Assembly: GCA_007570785.1 (NCBI GenBank)
Contig: ML661900.1
Location: 5,042,864 to 5,106,863 of the forward strand
Origin: Antilocapra americana
Lineage: Eukaryota > Chordata > Mammalia > Artiodactyla > Antilocapridae
DNA: 64,000 nucleotides
Direction of reading: 5' to 3'
Both the position numbers and the translations under genes were made by a program. The notes below the pieces were generated by a model. The model saw only the letters and a program-made list of their open reading frames with translations, did not search any database and was not told where the DNA came from. How positions within the stretch are numbered: position 1 is the stretch's first letter; each line of letters starts with the position of its first letter. Positions 27,962 through 39,912 of the stretch are shown here, in pieces.

Positions 27962-28345
27962 CCACCCCATGGACTGCAGCATGCCAGGCTTCCCTGTCCC
28001 TCACTAGCTCTTGGAGCTTGCTCAAACTCATGTCCATTGAGTTGATGATGCCGTCCAACCATTTTATCCTCTTACCATCCCCTTCTCTTGTCCTCAATCT
28101 TTCCCAGCATCAGGGCCGCTTCCAATGAGTTGGCTCTTCTCATCAGGTGGCCAAAGGAGTGGAGCTTCAGTGTCAATCCTTTCAATGAATATTCAGGCTT
28201 GATTTCCTTTAGGCTTGACTGGTTTGATCCCTTTGCTGTCCAAGGGGACTCTCAAGAGTCTTCGCCAGTACCACAGTTTGAAAGCATCAATTCTTCAGTG
28301 CTTAGCCTTTTTTATGGTCCAGCTCTCACATCTGTATATAACTAG

Positions 28346-29425
28346 TGGAATGTAGTTGCTATGGGACTTGGTTAATTCCAGAGATTTCTGTTTAAGTCCT
28401 GTCTTCTAATTCTCATATCTCAGCCATGTATGAGTCTGCTTGTCTTGACTGGTTTTTCTCTTAATTTTAGGATATGTTTTCTTGCTGCTTCATATATTTA
28501 GTAAATATTTCTTTATATGCTGGATGTTGAACATACACTGTAGAGATCTGGCTTGTGTTATCTCACTCTAAATGTGTTGAGTTTTGTTCTGGTCAGCAGT
28601 TAAATTACTAATGAATTAACTTGACTGTGTATGTCATGGCTTAGCTTTAGGTTTTGTTAGGGTGTGTCTTTTCCTATTTTTTCCTTATTCCTAGGCCATC
28701 TTCCTTACTCCCAAAGCATAGCCTTCAAGTCTCTCATGTCAGTTTTTGGGAATGTCCTTTCTTGATACCTTTAGAAAGTAGTCATATGATCTCCACCTAA
28801 TTTACTGTAGCAGATGTCAGGTCCAGGCTTCAAGGAGTCACTCTATCAGGATGTTAGAGCTCCAAATGTGTTGACAGATATTAAATTCATGAGAGAGTGC
28901 TCCCAGGTAAATAAATTCTCATGTTTTCTCTTATATTTCCTCTCCCAGATTCTTACAGTACATAATAGCTCCTGCAACTCTTTTGGTAAATAAAGTCCAG
29001 AGCAGGACTGTGCATTTGATCTTGGGCCATGATGAGGACTAACTCTAGGTATTGGTCTGGTGGCAGTGTGGGGCAGCAATGAAGAGGGGACACATTGTCA
29101 TTCTACAAGGGAAGATTCTACCTCGGGGAAGCTCTTCACCTAGTCTCCAGGCAGCAGAAGGCTGCTCTGCTTACTAAGGTTTGAGATGAGGGGATTTTAT
29201 AGCCTAGCCTGTTCAGGCAAAACTGGAGGTTCAAGTTTCTTGGGTGTATTCATTCAAATTTTCCCATAGCAGTAATCTGAATCCCATTGCTTTTCTATCA
29301 GGGACCCTGCCTTTAGGATAGGAGATCAATTATGGTTGCTCATACAGCCTCCTTTGCAGTTCTGCCACCCTTATGATTCAATTCCATGTCTGATTTTCTG
29401 CCTATTCTACTCTCCAGGGGCAAGA
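28346..29425. other. AT-rich intergenic DNA, probably L1-derived
   Basis: The text resembles decayed antisense L1. No gene or clear SINE is seen, and open frames are short. Confidence 0.4.
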
Positions 29426-29429
29426 GAAC

Positions 29430-29632
29430 AGGGTTTTGAGGAGCCACCATACCACTTTCCACAGTGGCTGTACCACTTTACATTCCCCACACACACACAC
29501 ACAGTGTACAAGGACTCCAACTTCTTCATATCCTAAAAGGGAACTCTCCTACATTGTCAGTGGAAACTGTAAATTTGTGCAGCCACTATGGAAAACAGTA
29601 TGGAGTTTGCTAAAATAACTAAAAGAAGAGTT
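29430..29632. mobile_element. L1 ORF2 fragments in head-to-head inverted arrangement
   Basis: 29430-29540 is antisense L1 ('cactttccacagtggctgta') and 29541-29632 is the same ORF2 region in sense ('gcagccactatggaaaacag'). A short (ac)n run is at about 29489-29503. The arrangement resembles twin-priming inversion. Confidence 0.6.
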
Positions 29633-29640
29633 GCTATATT

Positions 29641-30215
29641 GTGGTCTTCCTTACAGACTAGGGCCTGATGGACCAGAGTCAATGAAAAGAAAGAGGGAAA
29701 AGGAGAGAAAGAGAGCAATATCTCTCCGGTTACGTGGAAAACCAATAAAGCCCGTGCACAGAACTTGTATCACTCAAAAAGGCACAGGGCATCCTCTCAA
29801 GGAGGTCTTGAAAGCCTGAGTGAGAAAGTGAGTTTGGTAGGCTTCCACGCTCTGAAGAGAATGAAGACAGAAAGAAGGATGCAGGGGACCCAGGTCTCTA
29901 GTGGAGCAAGGGTATTTTATTAGCAGAAATGCAGGCTTATGTATCTTTAGTAAAATGATTACTCAGCCATTACATAGGATGAACTTCCATCAATTGCAAC
30001 AAAATGGATAATCTAATAGATACAAGGTCGCTGATACTGAAAAGGGTCACTGAAGGGAGTTACTGAAAGAATCCAAGCAGGTACCCTTTCCCATGATCTC
30101 AGTCCTGAGAACTGCGTCAGGTCTACTGGTTCCCAGAATAGAAACTGATAAGGAACAGAGAATCCTTGAGAAATGGCACACAAAGGAAGAAAAGTGCAAC
30201 ATATTGGATTCCTTA
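29641..30215 (-). repeat. Solo LTR, antisense (same family as 61644-62212)
   Basis: The minus strand starts 'ggaatccaatatgttgcact' and ends near 'gtctgtaaggaagaccacaa', colinear over its whole length with the plus-strand copy at 61644-62212. Antisense 'tttatt' near 29915 marks the polyadenylation region. Confidence 0.7.
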
Positions 30216-30218
30216 AAT

Positions 30219-31550
30219 GCCGGGGTCCAGCCCCGGCGGGTCCAGGGATCGTGAGGGATGAGTGGCGTCGGCGGAAGAACTGAGCTGAGTCGATGTGTGG
30301 TGATGAAGCAGTCTCTATTGCTGTTAGTTTTGTAAGGTGATGGAGAAGTCTCTCTCTTTATTTTTGTTAGTTTACAGTTTTATAGCCAAAAAACATCCCC
30401 ATTACATCACAACTATTTTATGCAATCTTTTGTTTTCTGCCTACCATCAACAACTTTAACATTAAGCTCATTTTCCTTGCAAAAGGTCAGATTTCTGCAT
30501 AATTAGACTTAACAATGGTATGTTTACCATTTGAATGTCTCTAGCATACTTTTTATTCAGCATAATGTGGGCATATATACACTGTCTTACAAGGTAGCCT
30601 TTTCAGCAAAGATAAAAATCTAGCAACTTATCCAGGAAACAGGGCTAGAATCTATCTCAAAGAGAGGGGGTTGTAAAAACTCACTTTCCATATCAGAGAG
30701 GGAAGAAGGCTGTAAATGGTTACTTTACTTTAAGAATGTTTGCATTTCTTTTGTCCCCAGGAAAGGTGTGCCTCTCCACTCATCTCTGAATATTCAGGGA
30801 TTGATAAGGGACATCAAAAAACAGCACACAGGAAGCCTCCTGCCAAATGTTCCCTGACAAGGTGCAACTATGTAGAAGCTAGAAAGAGGGGCTTAAGCTT
30901 GAAACTGTTTCATTCTATTAACCTATTTTGGGTTTTACAAGGAAAGAGAAAAGAAGACAAAGAGACAGTTTAGCAGCACTGCTTTAACAATGAAACCCTA
31001 TTAACCTTACAACTACTAAAAGGAATTCCTATGCCTACACTACCCTAAAGCAATCAGTGTCTCCAACTATGCTGGCCACAGTTATGAGCATTCCTAAGTC
31101 CCGTTCCAGCCTGGTTTTTTTCAAGGAAGGGAGCCTCTTCCGTGGAGTGGTCAGGGGAGTGGGATGTGGAAAGGTGACCCAAGTACGTACGAGCCCTTCT
31201 GGTGGTGGCTTTGCCATGACCCCCAGAGAACTCTTGGTAAACTCCCCAGTAACTAGTAGGAGGTATAGTAATCTATTTAAATGTCCCTTATTCCTCCTTA
31301 GTCCTCGGGAAAGGGAATCTGCCTTCCCGGATCCTCTGAGGGAAATAAGGTCTGAGGGAATTATCTCAGGATGAATTTTTCTAACTGGGACTGATCTGAG
31401 ATGAGCTAAAACATAAACAGATGAGCATAAACAGAACTTCCCAAGAAAAATACCAGGAGGGGCCTTGCCTTGGGATGCCCCGAAGGAAAATCCACTTTGC
31501 AATTTCCTTCTCAGTCTCGTGACTTTACAGATTCATAAACATAGCAAACT
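30219..31550 (-). mobile_element. ERV2-like (class II) LTR and adjacent internal remnant, antisense
   Basis: The plus strand begins TGCCGGGGTCCAGCCCCGGC at about 30231, so the minus-strand LTR ends ...CCCCGGCA. The LTR body runs to about 30960. 30970-31550 looks like the 3' end of the internal region, with a broken open frame of 155 codons at 31035-31502 that I cannot match to a specific retroviral protein. Class assignment is from recall of bovine class II LTRs and is tentative. Confidence 0.5.
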
Positions 31551-31569
31551 TACGGCTACCAAAGCAGGG

Positions 31570-32355
31570 AAAGGTGAGTAGGGATAAACTAAGAGTTTGG
31601 GATTAGCAGATACAAACTACCATATATAAACTAGATAAACAGCACTATGGTACTGTACTATTCCCTACTGGATAGCACAGGGAACTGTTTTTGTTGTAGC
31701 CACGTGCTCTGGGAAGCAAACTCACTCAGAAGGACAATGCAGGCAGTGAAGTGCAGTTTATTACACCGGCCGGCCCAAGGCAGAGTCTCCCCTTAGCCAA
31801 GGACCCCGACCAGCATTTGTGAGGATCTTTTATACCCAGGTGTACATGTCTAAACCCACCACCCCAAATCACCTGGGACTTACATCAACAAAGGAAAGGT
31901 AAATACAATCACAATAATGCCATCATTCAAGTATCATGTGTTAGAACAGTGATAATCAATAAGCCCGAGGTTACACTCCAAATGGTTAATAGTTGATAAG
32001 CCCAAGGTTACTATCAGAAAGTTTATGACCTGTCAGGAGCCAGGGGTGATTAGTGCATGTTATCACTTAGGTGTTGAGTATCCTGGATCTAACGAGATTC
32101 TCCTGCCCAGAGGGGGGCCTAATCCCTCCATTGTAATTTCCACAGGCACTAAGCACAGAGTTCAGAGAGGTGCCCGAGCATGATCAGCATGAACAGGCCT
32201 GAAATGGAGATCGGGCCCTATGAATTCCTTCTTCATTTTCAGTGTCCTGTAGCAAGCCACAATGGAAAAGAATATATATGTATATATAACTGAATTACTC
32301 TGCTGTACTTCAGAAACTAACACAACTTTGTAAATCTACTTCAGTAAAAAAAATT
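31570..32355 (+). mobile_element. L1 3' UTR, sense, interrupted by a solo LTR
   Basis: Left part 31570-31700 ('gattagcagatacaaactac', 'ggatagcacagggaactg'). Right part from about 32245 ('gtgtcctgtagcaagccaca' on to the 'tcagtaaaaa' tail). Between them is an antisense class II LTR. Confidence 0.75.
31700..32250 (-). repeat. Solo class II ERV LTR, antisense, nested in L1 3' end
   Basis: The plus strand starts near 'tgctctgggaagcaaactca' and carries 'gtgcagtttattacaccggc', the antisense of an LTR polyadenylation region. It ends near 'cttcttcattttca'. It splits a sense L1 3' UTR. Exact borders and duplication are unclear to me. Confidence 0.65.
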
Positions 32356-33727
32356 CTCCACATCCTTGCCAATGCTTGCTGTATTTGGGGGTTGTTTTAT
32401 TTGTTTTTTAATAACAGCCACCCTAATGGGTGTGAGTTAGTTATCTTATTATAGTTTTGATTTGTGTTTCACTAATGATTAGTGAGGTTGAGTATCTTTC
32501 ATATGCTTGTTGGCCAATTGTATATATTCTTTGGAGAAATTTCTATTCAGTTCCTTTGCCTATTTCTGAATCTGGTTTTTGTTGAGTTTAGGGAGTTTTC
32601 TGTATATTCTGGATATTAATCCCTTATCAGATAAATGATTTGCAAACATTTTCTCCCATTCTGTGGCTTCTGCATTTTTCCTCCATGGATAGTGTCTTCT
32701 GACACTTTAAATTTTCATGAATTTCAACTTGCCTATTTTTTCTTTTTTTAAACTTGTACCATTGGTGTCACATCTAACAAATCATTGTCAAATCCAGTGC
32801 TGTGAAACTTCTATGTTGTCTTAAGAATTTATTGCATTAGGTCTTACATTTATGTCTTTGATCTATTTTTAACTATTTTTATATGGTGTTAGATAAACAT
32901 CTAACTTCATTCATTTGTATATGGATATCTAATTTTCTCAGCACCATTTGTTGAAAAGACTATCTTTTCCCCACTGAGTAATCTTGGCACCCTTTTAAAA
33001 ATCATTTTAGCATGCAAGGGTTTATTTCTGGGGTTCCTATTCTATTCAAGTAGTCTAAATGTCTGTCTTTACGCCAGTACTACCCTGTTTTGATTACTGT
33101 AACTTTATAGTAGGTTTTGAAATCAGAGTGTGAGTACTCCAACTTTGTTCTCCTTTTTAAAGATTGTTTTGGTTATTTGGGGTCCCTTGAGATTCCATAT
33201 GAATTGTAGGATGGGATTTTCTATCTCTGCAAAAAAAGTCATTGAAATTTTTGATAGGGATTGCATTGAATCTATAGATCACTTTGGGTAGTATTGATAT
33301 TTTAACAATACGAAGTCTTCCAATCCATAAATATGGAATGTGTTTTCATTTATGTCTCTGTAATTTCTGTCAACAATGTTTTGTATGTTTTACTGTACAA
33401 ATCTTTCACCTTCTTGGTTAAATCAATTTCTAAGTATTTTATTCTTTTTGATGCCACTGTAAATGGAATTGCTTTTGATTTTCTTTTCAGGTTACTCATT
33501 GCATATAGCAATGCAACTGATTTTGTGCATTGACTTAGTATCCCACTACTTTGCTGAATTCATGTATTAATTCTACCAGATTTTTTTGTGGAATCTTTAT
33601 GATTTTAAACTTATAAGGTTATCTAGAAATACAGGTAACGGTACTGTTTCTTTCCAACTTGGATGCCTTTTCTTTTTTTTCTTTCTTTCTTTGTTTTGCA
33701 TTAAAAAAAAAAAAAATGTCTCAGCTG

Positions 33728-33832
33728 GGCGGCCTGGGATAGGGGACCTTAGTCCTCCTGGCAAGGGCTGAAACTGTACCCCTTGCAGTGGAAGCTCAGA
33801 GTCTTAACCACTGGACTGCCAGGGAAGTCCTT
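33728..33832 (-). mobile_element. CHR-type SINE, antisense
   Basis: Ends with 'ccactggactgccagggaag' near 33810-33829. It follows a poly-A/T tract at about 33664-33716. Confidence 0.75.
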
Positions 33833-34842
33833 TTATTTCGTTTTCTTGCTAAACTACTCTGCCTAGAACTTCTAGTACTATGTTGAATAGAAGTAGTGAA
33901 AGTGGTCATCCTTGCCTTTCTATTCCCACTTTGTTGAGTGTTTTTATTATGAAAGTGTGTTTGAACTTTGTCAAATGCTTTTTTTTTTTTGCATTGATAA
34001 AGATGATTGTGTGGTTTTTCTCCCTTCATTCTGTTGATGTGGTTTAATGATTGATTTTTCATATGTTGAATCATCCTTGACTTCCATGAACTCTATGTGA
34101 TCTTGGTGTATAATTCTTTCAATATGCTGCTGAATTCTATTTTGTTGTAGATTTTTGCATCAGTGTTCATAAGCAATTCCACTTCTGGGTCTGTGGTTTT
34201 CTTATAGTGTCTTTTTTATCAGGGTAATGCTAGCCTCAGCATAAGTTAGGAAGTATCCCTCCTGTTCAATTTTTTTTTTTTAATTTGAGGAATATTGGCA
34301 TTAGTTCTTTACACATTTGGGAGCATTCACCAGTGAGTCCACTGGGCCCGGGGCTTTTCTTTATTAATAGACTTTTGATTCCTTGTTCAATCCCCTTACT
34401 ATTTGTAGGCCTGTTCAGATTTTTAAGTTTCTTAATGATTTAATCTTGGTAGATTTTGTGTTTTAGGAAGTTTTCCATTTCATCTAGGTTATCCAATTTA
34501 TTGGCATACAGTTGTCCATAGTACCTTTATAATTCTTCTTATTTCTGTAGAGTTAATAATGTTACCACTTTCATTTCCAATTTTAGTAATCTGACTCTTT
34601 TTTCTTAGTCTGCTAGCTAAAGTTTCATCAATTTTGTTGATTATTTTGAGGAATCAAATTTTTTTGGTTTCACTGATTTTTCTGTATTGCTTTTCTAATC
34701 TGTATTTCAGCTATTTCTGCTTCACCTTTATTTTTCTTTTCTTTTCCTTCTGTTCTTGTCTTCTGTTTAGTTTGTTCCTTTTCTAGTTTCTTACCTTGTA
34801 AAGTTAGGTTATTGATTTGAGATCATTCTTGTTTTGTTTTTG

Positions 34843-34958
34843 TTTGCCTGTTTTTTGGCTGCATGTGGGATTATAAATCCCTGACCAGAGATCAAACACT
34901 CACCCCCTACCCTGGAAGCTTGGAGTCTTAACTACTGGACCACCAGAGAAGTCTCCCT
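34843..34958 (-). mobile_element. CHR-type SINE, antisense
   Basis: Includes 'aaatccctgaccagagatca' and ends 'ctggaccaccagagaagtc' near 34937-34955. Confidence 0.75.
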
Positions 34959-35936
34959 CTTTGTTTTCTAATGTAAGCAATTATAGCTACAAATACCCCA
35001 CTTTGTACTCATTTTTGCTGAGTCCCGTAAGTGTTTATTATTGTTTTTTTTCTTAATATGTGTATTTTATTGAAGTATAGTTGACTTACAACGTTTCAGC
35101 TGCACAGCATAGTGATTCAGTTATATATATACACATGTTATTTTTGAAATTGTTTTCCGTTATAGGTTATTACAAAATCTTGACTGTAGTTTCCTGTGCT
35201 ATACAGTAAACCTGTGTTGCTTGTTGCATATCTATTTTTAAAATTAGATATCTATCATGATAAGTGTGGGTTATTGTGTTTTCGTATTCATTTGACTCTA
35301 AGTATTTTCTAAAAATTTAGAATGGAATTGAAAACCTGTTTTCTTCTTTGATCCATTGCTTGCTTAAAAGTGTGTTGTTTAATTTCTACAATTTTGTGAA
35401 TTTTCCAGTTTTCTTTATATTATTGATTTCTAACTTCATTCCATTTTTGGTCAGAGAAGATATATTGTATGATATCTTTCAGAGCCTACTGAGACTTAAT
35501 TTTTGGCCTAGCATATGATCTATCCTGGAAAATATCTCATATACACTTGAAAAGAATGTGTATGCTGTTATCGGGTGGAGTGTTCAGCTACACCAGGTTG
35601 AACACTGGGTTGGTTTATTGTGTTGTTTAAACCCTTGATTTCTTTACTTATCCTCTGTCTGGTTGTTCTATTACTAAGAGAGAGGTATTGAAGTCTCCAA
35701 CTGTTATTGTAGAAGTCTATTTTGCCCTTTAGTTCTTCTACATGGGTAGAAAGTTTTCATTAAAGCAGGGTAAAAGTATTCACTTAGAAGCACATGTGCA
35801 TGAATTTGCAAACAAATCTTTCTCTACATCTGCCTACCTCATCTTTACTCCCTGTTGCATATCTGACCTCTGCCTGAAAGTCCCTCTTATGCGTACTAGT
35901 GACAAATTCAGTTTTTATATATCTACAAGTGTCTCC

Positions 35937-36345
35937 TGTTGAGTCCTGCACCAAGGCCACAGAAGTGGAGCTCAGAACCGAGGTCCCCTCCGAAGCTGAC
36001 TGAGCCCCTTTGTAAACATTGCCAAAAGCCCCCTGATCACCGCCAGCACGGTTCCTGACCCATATTAGGCAAAAATACCCACCCCAGTGCTCACCCTATA
36101 GCACCCTAACCAATTACCTAATGCCAGTCTCCCAGCAGGAATTTTCTTGGCCTTGAGGCTACAGAAATTGGCTACTAACCCACAAAAGTGGCCAACTTTC
36201 CCAGGTCTGTCAGCGGGTTGGCATGCTGTGCTCGTAGCACCTTCATTATCTCTTCTTCTTGCTCTTAATAAATTCTCTCCCTTCTGAAATACTCTGTGTC
36301 TGGAAATTCTTTTCCAATCTGTGCTCAGACTGCCTCAATATCTTC
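35937..36345 (+). repeat. Solo ERV LTR, sense
   Basis: Starts 'tgttgagtcctgcaccaagg' and contains the 'ttcttgctcttaataaattc' polyadenylation region near 36256-36275, with an R/U5-like tail to about 36337. A duplicated flank could not be confirmed. Confidence 0.6.
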
Positions 36346-36712
36346 TTTTCTTGTCTCCTTTTCTGACATACATTTTTGCTATGTCTTGAACTTGACACTG
36401 CAGCCATTTTCTTTTAGCTCATTGAAGGTCATTGATGAAGTCTTCTCTTTCCAGCAATTTCTATTTAGAAGTCAGCTTTCAACCTAATTCTTGCTGCTTT
36501 GAAGGCAAGCTCACTTTGCTCCTCAAATTCTGCTAAGATAAAAAAAAAAGTCTTTGGTTTTCTGATATTTTACCATAATATGGCTAGGAGTATAATTAAT
36601 TTTATTTATCTTGCTTGGAATTTATGAAGATTTATTATTATTATTATTTTTTCTTTCTTTCTTTCCCCCCCCTTTTATTGTTTTTGCCATACAATGCCAT
36701 GATATCACCATG

Positions 36713-36812
36713 NNNNNNNNNNNNNNNNNNNNNNNNNNNNNNNNNNNNNNNNNNNNNNNNNNNNNNNNNNNNNNNNNNNNNNNNNNNNNNNNNNNNNNNN
36801 NNNNNNNNNNNN
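36713..36812. other. Assembly gap of 100 Ns
   Basis: Exactly 100 unknown bases. This is the usual placeholder for a gap of unknown size, so the real distance may differ. The left flank is AT-rich with homopolymers and the right flank enters a young antisense L1 3' end. Confidence 0.98.
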
Positions 36813-36815
36813 CTC

Positions 36816-37790
36816 CTCCCTCCCCCCGGGAAATCTCGATGCACCAGCCCCGAGCATCAATCCTGGGCTGGTGATTGATTAGACATATGATAATTAACAT
36901 GTTTCAATGCCATTCTCCCATATCATCCCACCCTTACCCTCATCCACAGAGTCCACAAGTCTAGTCTATACATCTGCGTTCCTTTTGCTGTCTCGCATGT
37001 TGGGTTCTCGTTACCATCTTTCTAAATTCCATATATATGTGTTAATATACTGTATTGTTGTTTTTGCTTCTGGCTTACTTCACTCTGGATAATGGGCTCC
37101 AGTTTCGTCCATCTGAGTAGAACTGCTTCAAATGAATTTTTTTTAATGCTGAGTAATATTCCATTGTGTATATGTACCACAGCTTTCTTATCCATTCGTC
37201 AGTTGATGGGCATCTAGGTTGCTTCCATGTCCTGGCTATTGTAAACAATGCATCGATGAACACTGGGGTACACGTGGCTCTTTCAATTCTGGTTTCCTGG
37301 GTGTATATGCCCAGCAGTGGGATTGCTGGGTCATATGGCAGGTCTATTTGCAGCTTTTTAAGGAACCTCCACACTGTTTTCCATAGTGGCTGTACTAGTT
37401 TGCATTCCCACCAACAGTGTAAGAGGGTTCCCTTTTCTCCACATCCTCTCCAGCATATACTGCTTGTAGATTTTTGGATTACAGCCATTCTGACTGGTGT
37501 AAAGTGATACCTCATTGTGGTTTTGATTTGCATTTCTCTGATAATGAGTGATGTTGAGCATCTTTTCATGTGTTTGTTAGCCATTTTTATGTCTTCTTTG
37601 GAGAAATGTCTGTAGGTTCTTTGGCCCACTTTTTGATTGGGTTGTTTATTTTTCTAGAATGGAGCTGCAGGAGTTGCTTGTATATTTTTGAGATTAATTG
37701 TTTGTCCGTTGCTTCATTGGCTATTATTTTCTCCCATTCTGAAGGCTGTCTTTTCACCTTGCTTATAGTTTCCTTTGTTGTGCTATTATT
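36816..37790 (-). mobile_element. Young bovine L1 3' end and ORF2 C-terminus, antisense, 5'-truncated
   Basis: The minus frame 37629-37075 encodes 184 residues of ORF2 C-terminus without stops, including '[19 protein letters not shown]' and 'YYSALKK'. This is the cleanest L1 in the window. The 5' side ends near 37790 in unrelated AT-rich sequence. Its 3' tail falls at the assembly gap. Confidence 0.85.
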
Positions 37791-38315
37791 ATTTTTTAAG
37801 ACTTACTATTTTAAGAAACTCTTTGTCATTTTAAAAAAATATTGCTTCAACCTCATGATCTCTTTCCCTTTTTGACTCTAATTGAAGGCATATTTTATTT
37901 ACTCAGTGTAGCCTCCATATCTCCTATTCTCTCTTCCACATGTTTTATTCTTTAGTCTCTTCATGCTTAATTCTGAATATTTTCTTCTGACCTATCTACA
38001 AACTCACAAATTCTCTCTTCAGTTTTGTCTAATTGACTGTGAAAACCATTAATTATTGTACTTTTCTACTTAGTTTTTTCTAAACTACTGTGCTTTTTTT
38101 TTTTAATAGTTTTGTAGTTTTAAATTTTTTCTCAGTCTTGAACATAGTAAGAAGCATGGTTATTTTTTAGTCTGTGTCTGATAATTCCAAAATCTGATCT
38201 CTCTGGGGGTGTTTATTTTTTTTCTCTCTCTCTTTTAAATTACCATTCCTGGCTGGCTTATTTTGTTGGAAGGAGACATAGAATTAACAATGTGAAGACA
38301 GTTGGTTCTGATTTC
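37791..38315. other. AT-rich sequence, likely L1-derived
   Basis: Low-complexity AT-rich DNA with a T-run near 38094-38104. No gene signal. Confidence 0.4.
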
Positions 38316-38319
38316 GGAG

Positions 38320-39130
38320 AGACAGCAGTGAGCAGTCCTGAAGAGAGATTTTAGTTCCCTGCCCAGGAACTGGACCTGAGTAGCCTGGATGAAAATCAGG
38401 ACTCCTAGTCACTAGACATGGGAGGCTAGAGGCTGGAAGCAAAGTTGTCCTGGCTCCCACCCTCACTGAAAGCAAAACTATTTCTAGGAGGCAAAAGCTG
38501 TAGGAAAAGATACAAAGTTTATTATTAGAGACAGAGCAGAAGAAGTGGGAGAGCACACAGAGAAAGTTTATTTCTTTAAGACAGAAGGGAGGCAGAAACA
38601 CACACCCAGAGAGAAAGGGTATGGGTGTCCCTCCTAATGAGAAAGAATGCAGCGAAGAGGTGGTTTAAATCCCTTATATAGAGCAGTTCTTCAGGGCTTG
38701 TATTTACCTTTGGCCACTTTTTTTCTTTTCCTACCCCTGACCTGTTTTAGGACTCTCCCCAACAAGTATACACAACATTTTTCTGAGATGAATTCTGCTG
38801 CAGAAGGCTGTGGGTGTGTGTCCACACTTATGGAGTGGTATCCCCTCCATTTTTGACACCCAAGGAGCCTCCCTGCGCGTGTGCAGACATGGAAGTTTTC
38901 CTTGACCTCAGGAGTGGTCATCTTATCTCTACTTCAGCAGAGTTCAGCTTCTGCCACTAGCTTTGTCCCTGGGGTGTCTGGGTGAGAACAAAGCTTCAAT
39001 TTTACTCCCCTTGACAAATACCAGCTGTCCAGCCCAGGGGCACATCTGTTTCCTACCTCAGTATCTGAAGTTGGGAAGAACATCCTCCCCTCCCTCTACA
39101 TGCCCACTGGCACAAGGGAAAATAACCAAC
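38320..39130 (-). repeat. Probable ERV LTR, antisense
   Basis: 38500-38660 has antisense 'tttattattagag' and 'gtttatttctttaagacaga', compatible with LTR polyadenylation sequence, and a GC-richer U3-like part extends rightward. Borders and family are uncertain. Confidence 0.4.
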
Positions 39131-39479
39131 TGTGAAGGAGCCGCTGAGACAGTGACTGGGAGTCAGGGGAAAGAGGCACAGGACTCCAGGGCAGCAGGAG
39201 AGACCACACAAGTGCAGGGAAGGTTCAGAGGCAGTAGCTCCATGAATAACATGAGTACACGCCTCTGTATCTTCCACCTAGATCTGTATAAATATGTAAA
39301 GGTAAGTTGGCACTCCCCACCTGCCCTCCCTTCTGCTTCATGCTGCTTACAGCAATCCCGGCTCCTTTTGCCACATGAGGGTGAAAGGATGAGGGATCCT
39401 GAGTACATCACCACTAAACTGCGATCAGATCCATATCCATCAGTTCCTGGATCTTCTATGCCATGACAGTATTCTTTAA
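39131..39479. other. Unassigned sequence between repeats
   Basis: A 167-codon plus frame spans 38963-39466 but no domain is recognisable and it covers probable LTR sequence. I do not call it a gene. Confidence 0.35.
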
Positions 39480-39850
39480 TGTTCACTTAGTGCCTCCTGC
39501 ATTGGCAGGTGGATTCTTTACCACTAGTGCCAACTAAAGGTACTTCTTTAATTTTCCTGAAGCATTGTAGTTCAGTCACTCAGTCATGTCTGGCTCTTTG
39601 CAACCCCATGGACCGTAGCACACCAGACTTCCCTGTCCTTCACCATCTCCCAGAGTTGCTCAAACCCATGTCCACTGAGTCAGTGATGCCATCCAACCAT
39701 CTCATCTTCTGTCATCTCCTTCTCCTCCTGCCGTCAGTCTTTCCCAGAATCAAGGTCTTTTCTAATGAGTCAGCTCTTCATATCAGGTGGCCAAAGTATT
39801 GGAGCTTCAGCATCAGTACTTCCAATGAATATTCAGGGTTGATTGAAGCA
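39480..39850 (-). mobile_element. Bov-tA fragment plus BovB 3' fragment, antisense
   Basis: 39490-39535 is a Bov-tA tRNA-like piece ('cctgcattggcaggtggatt'). 39565-39850 is antisense BovB with 'ccaatgaatattcagggtt' near 39821-39839. Confidence 0.75.
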
Positions 39851-39912
39851 TAGTTGATTCAAAATGCTGTGTTAATTTCTTATGTACAATAACGTGACTC
39901 AGTTATATATAT

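Larger units (their letters stand above)
25014..28345 (-). mobile_element. BovB LINE 3' fragment, antisense, split by an ERV
   Basis: Left part 25014-25049 ends in 'tccaactctttgccac'. Right part 27962-28345 begins 'ccaccccatggactgcag' and continues as antisense BovB ('ttcaatgaatattcaggctt'). Removing 25050-27961 and one copy of CCAC rejoins the BovB 'ctttgc[g/c]accccatgg' consensus exactly. Confidence 0.8.
32356..35740 (-). mobile_element. Antisense L1, long decayed ORF2 with nested SINEs
   Basis: Antisense L1 starts at 'ctccacatccttgccaatgc' and continues through much of ORF2 to about 35740. CHR-type SINEs are nested at about 33728-33832 and 34843-34958, and an L1 3' UTR piece at about 35055-35235. 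Stops are frequent. Confidence 0.7.

Noticed and set aside
31035..31502. 155-codon minus frame as a host gene
   Set aside because: It lies beside an ERV2-like LTR in the orientation of the internal region, has no domain I know and no splice context. Called ERV remnant instead.
37166..37507. 113-codon plus-strand frame with repeated hydrophobic stretches
   Set aside because: Antisense of L1 ORF2.
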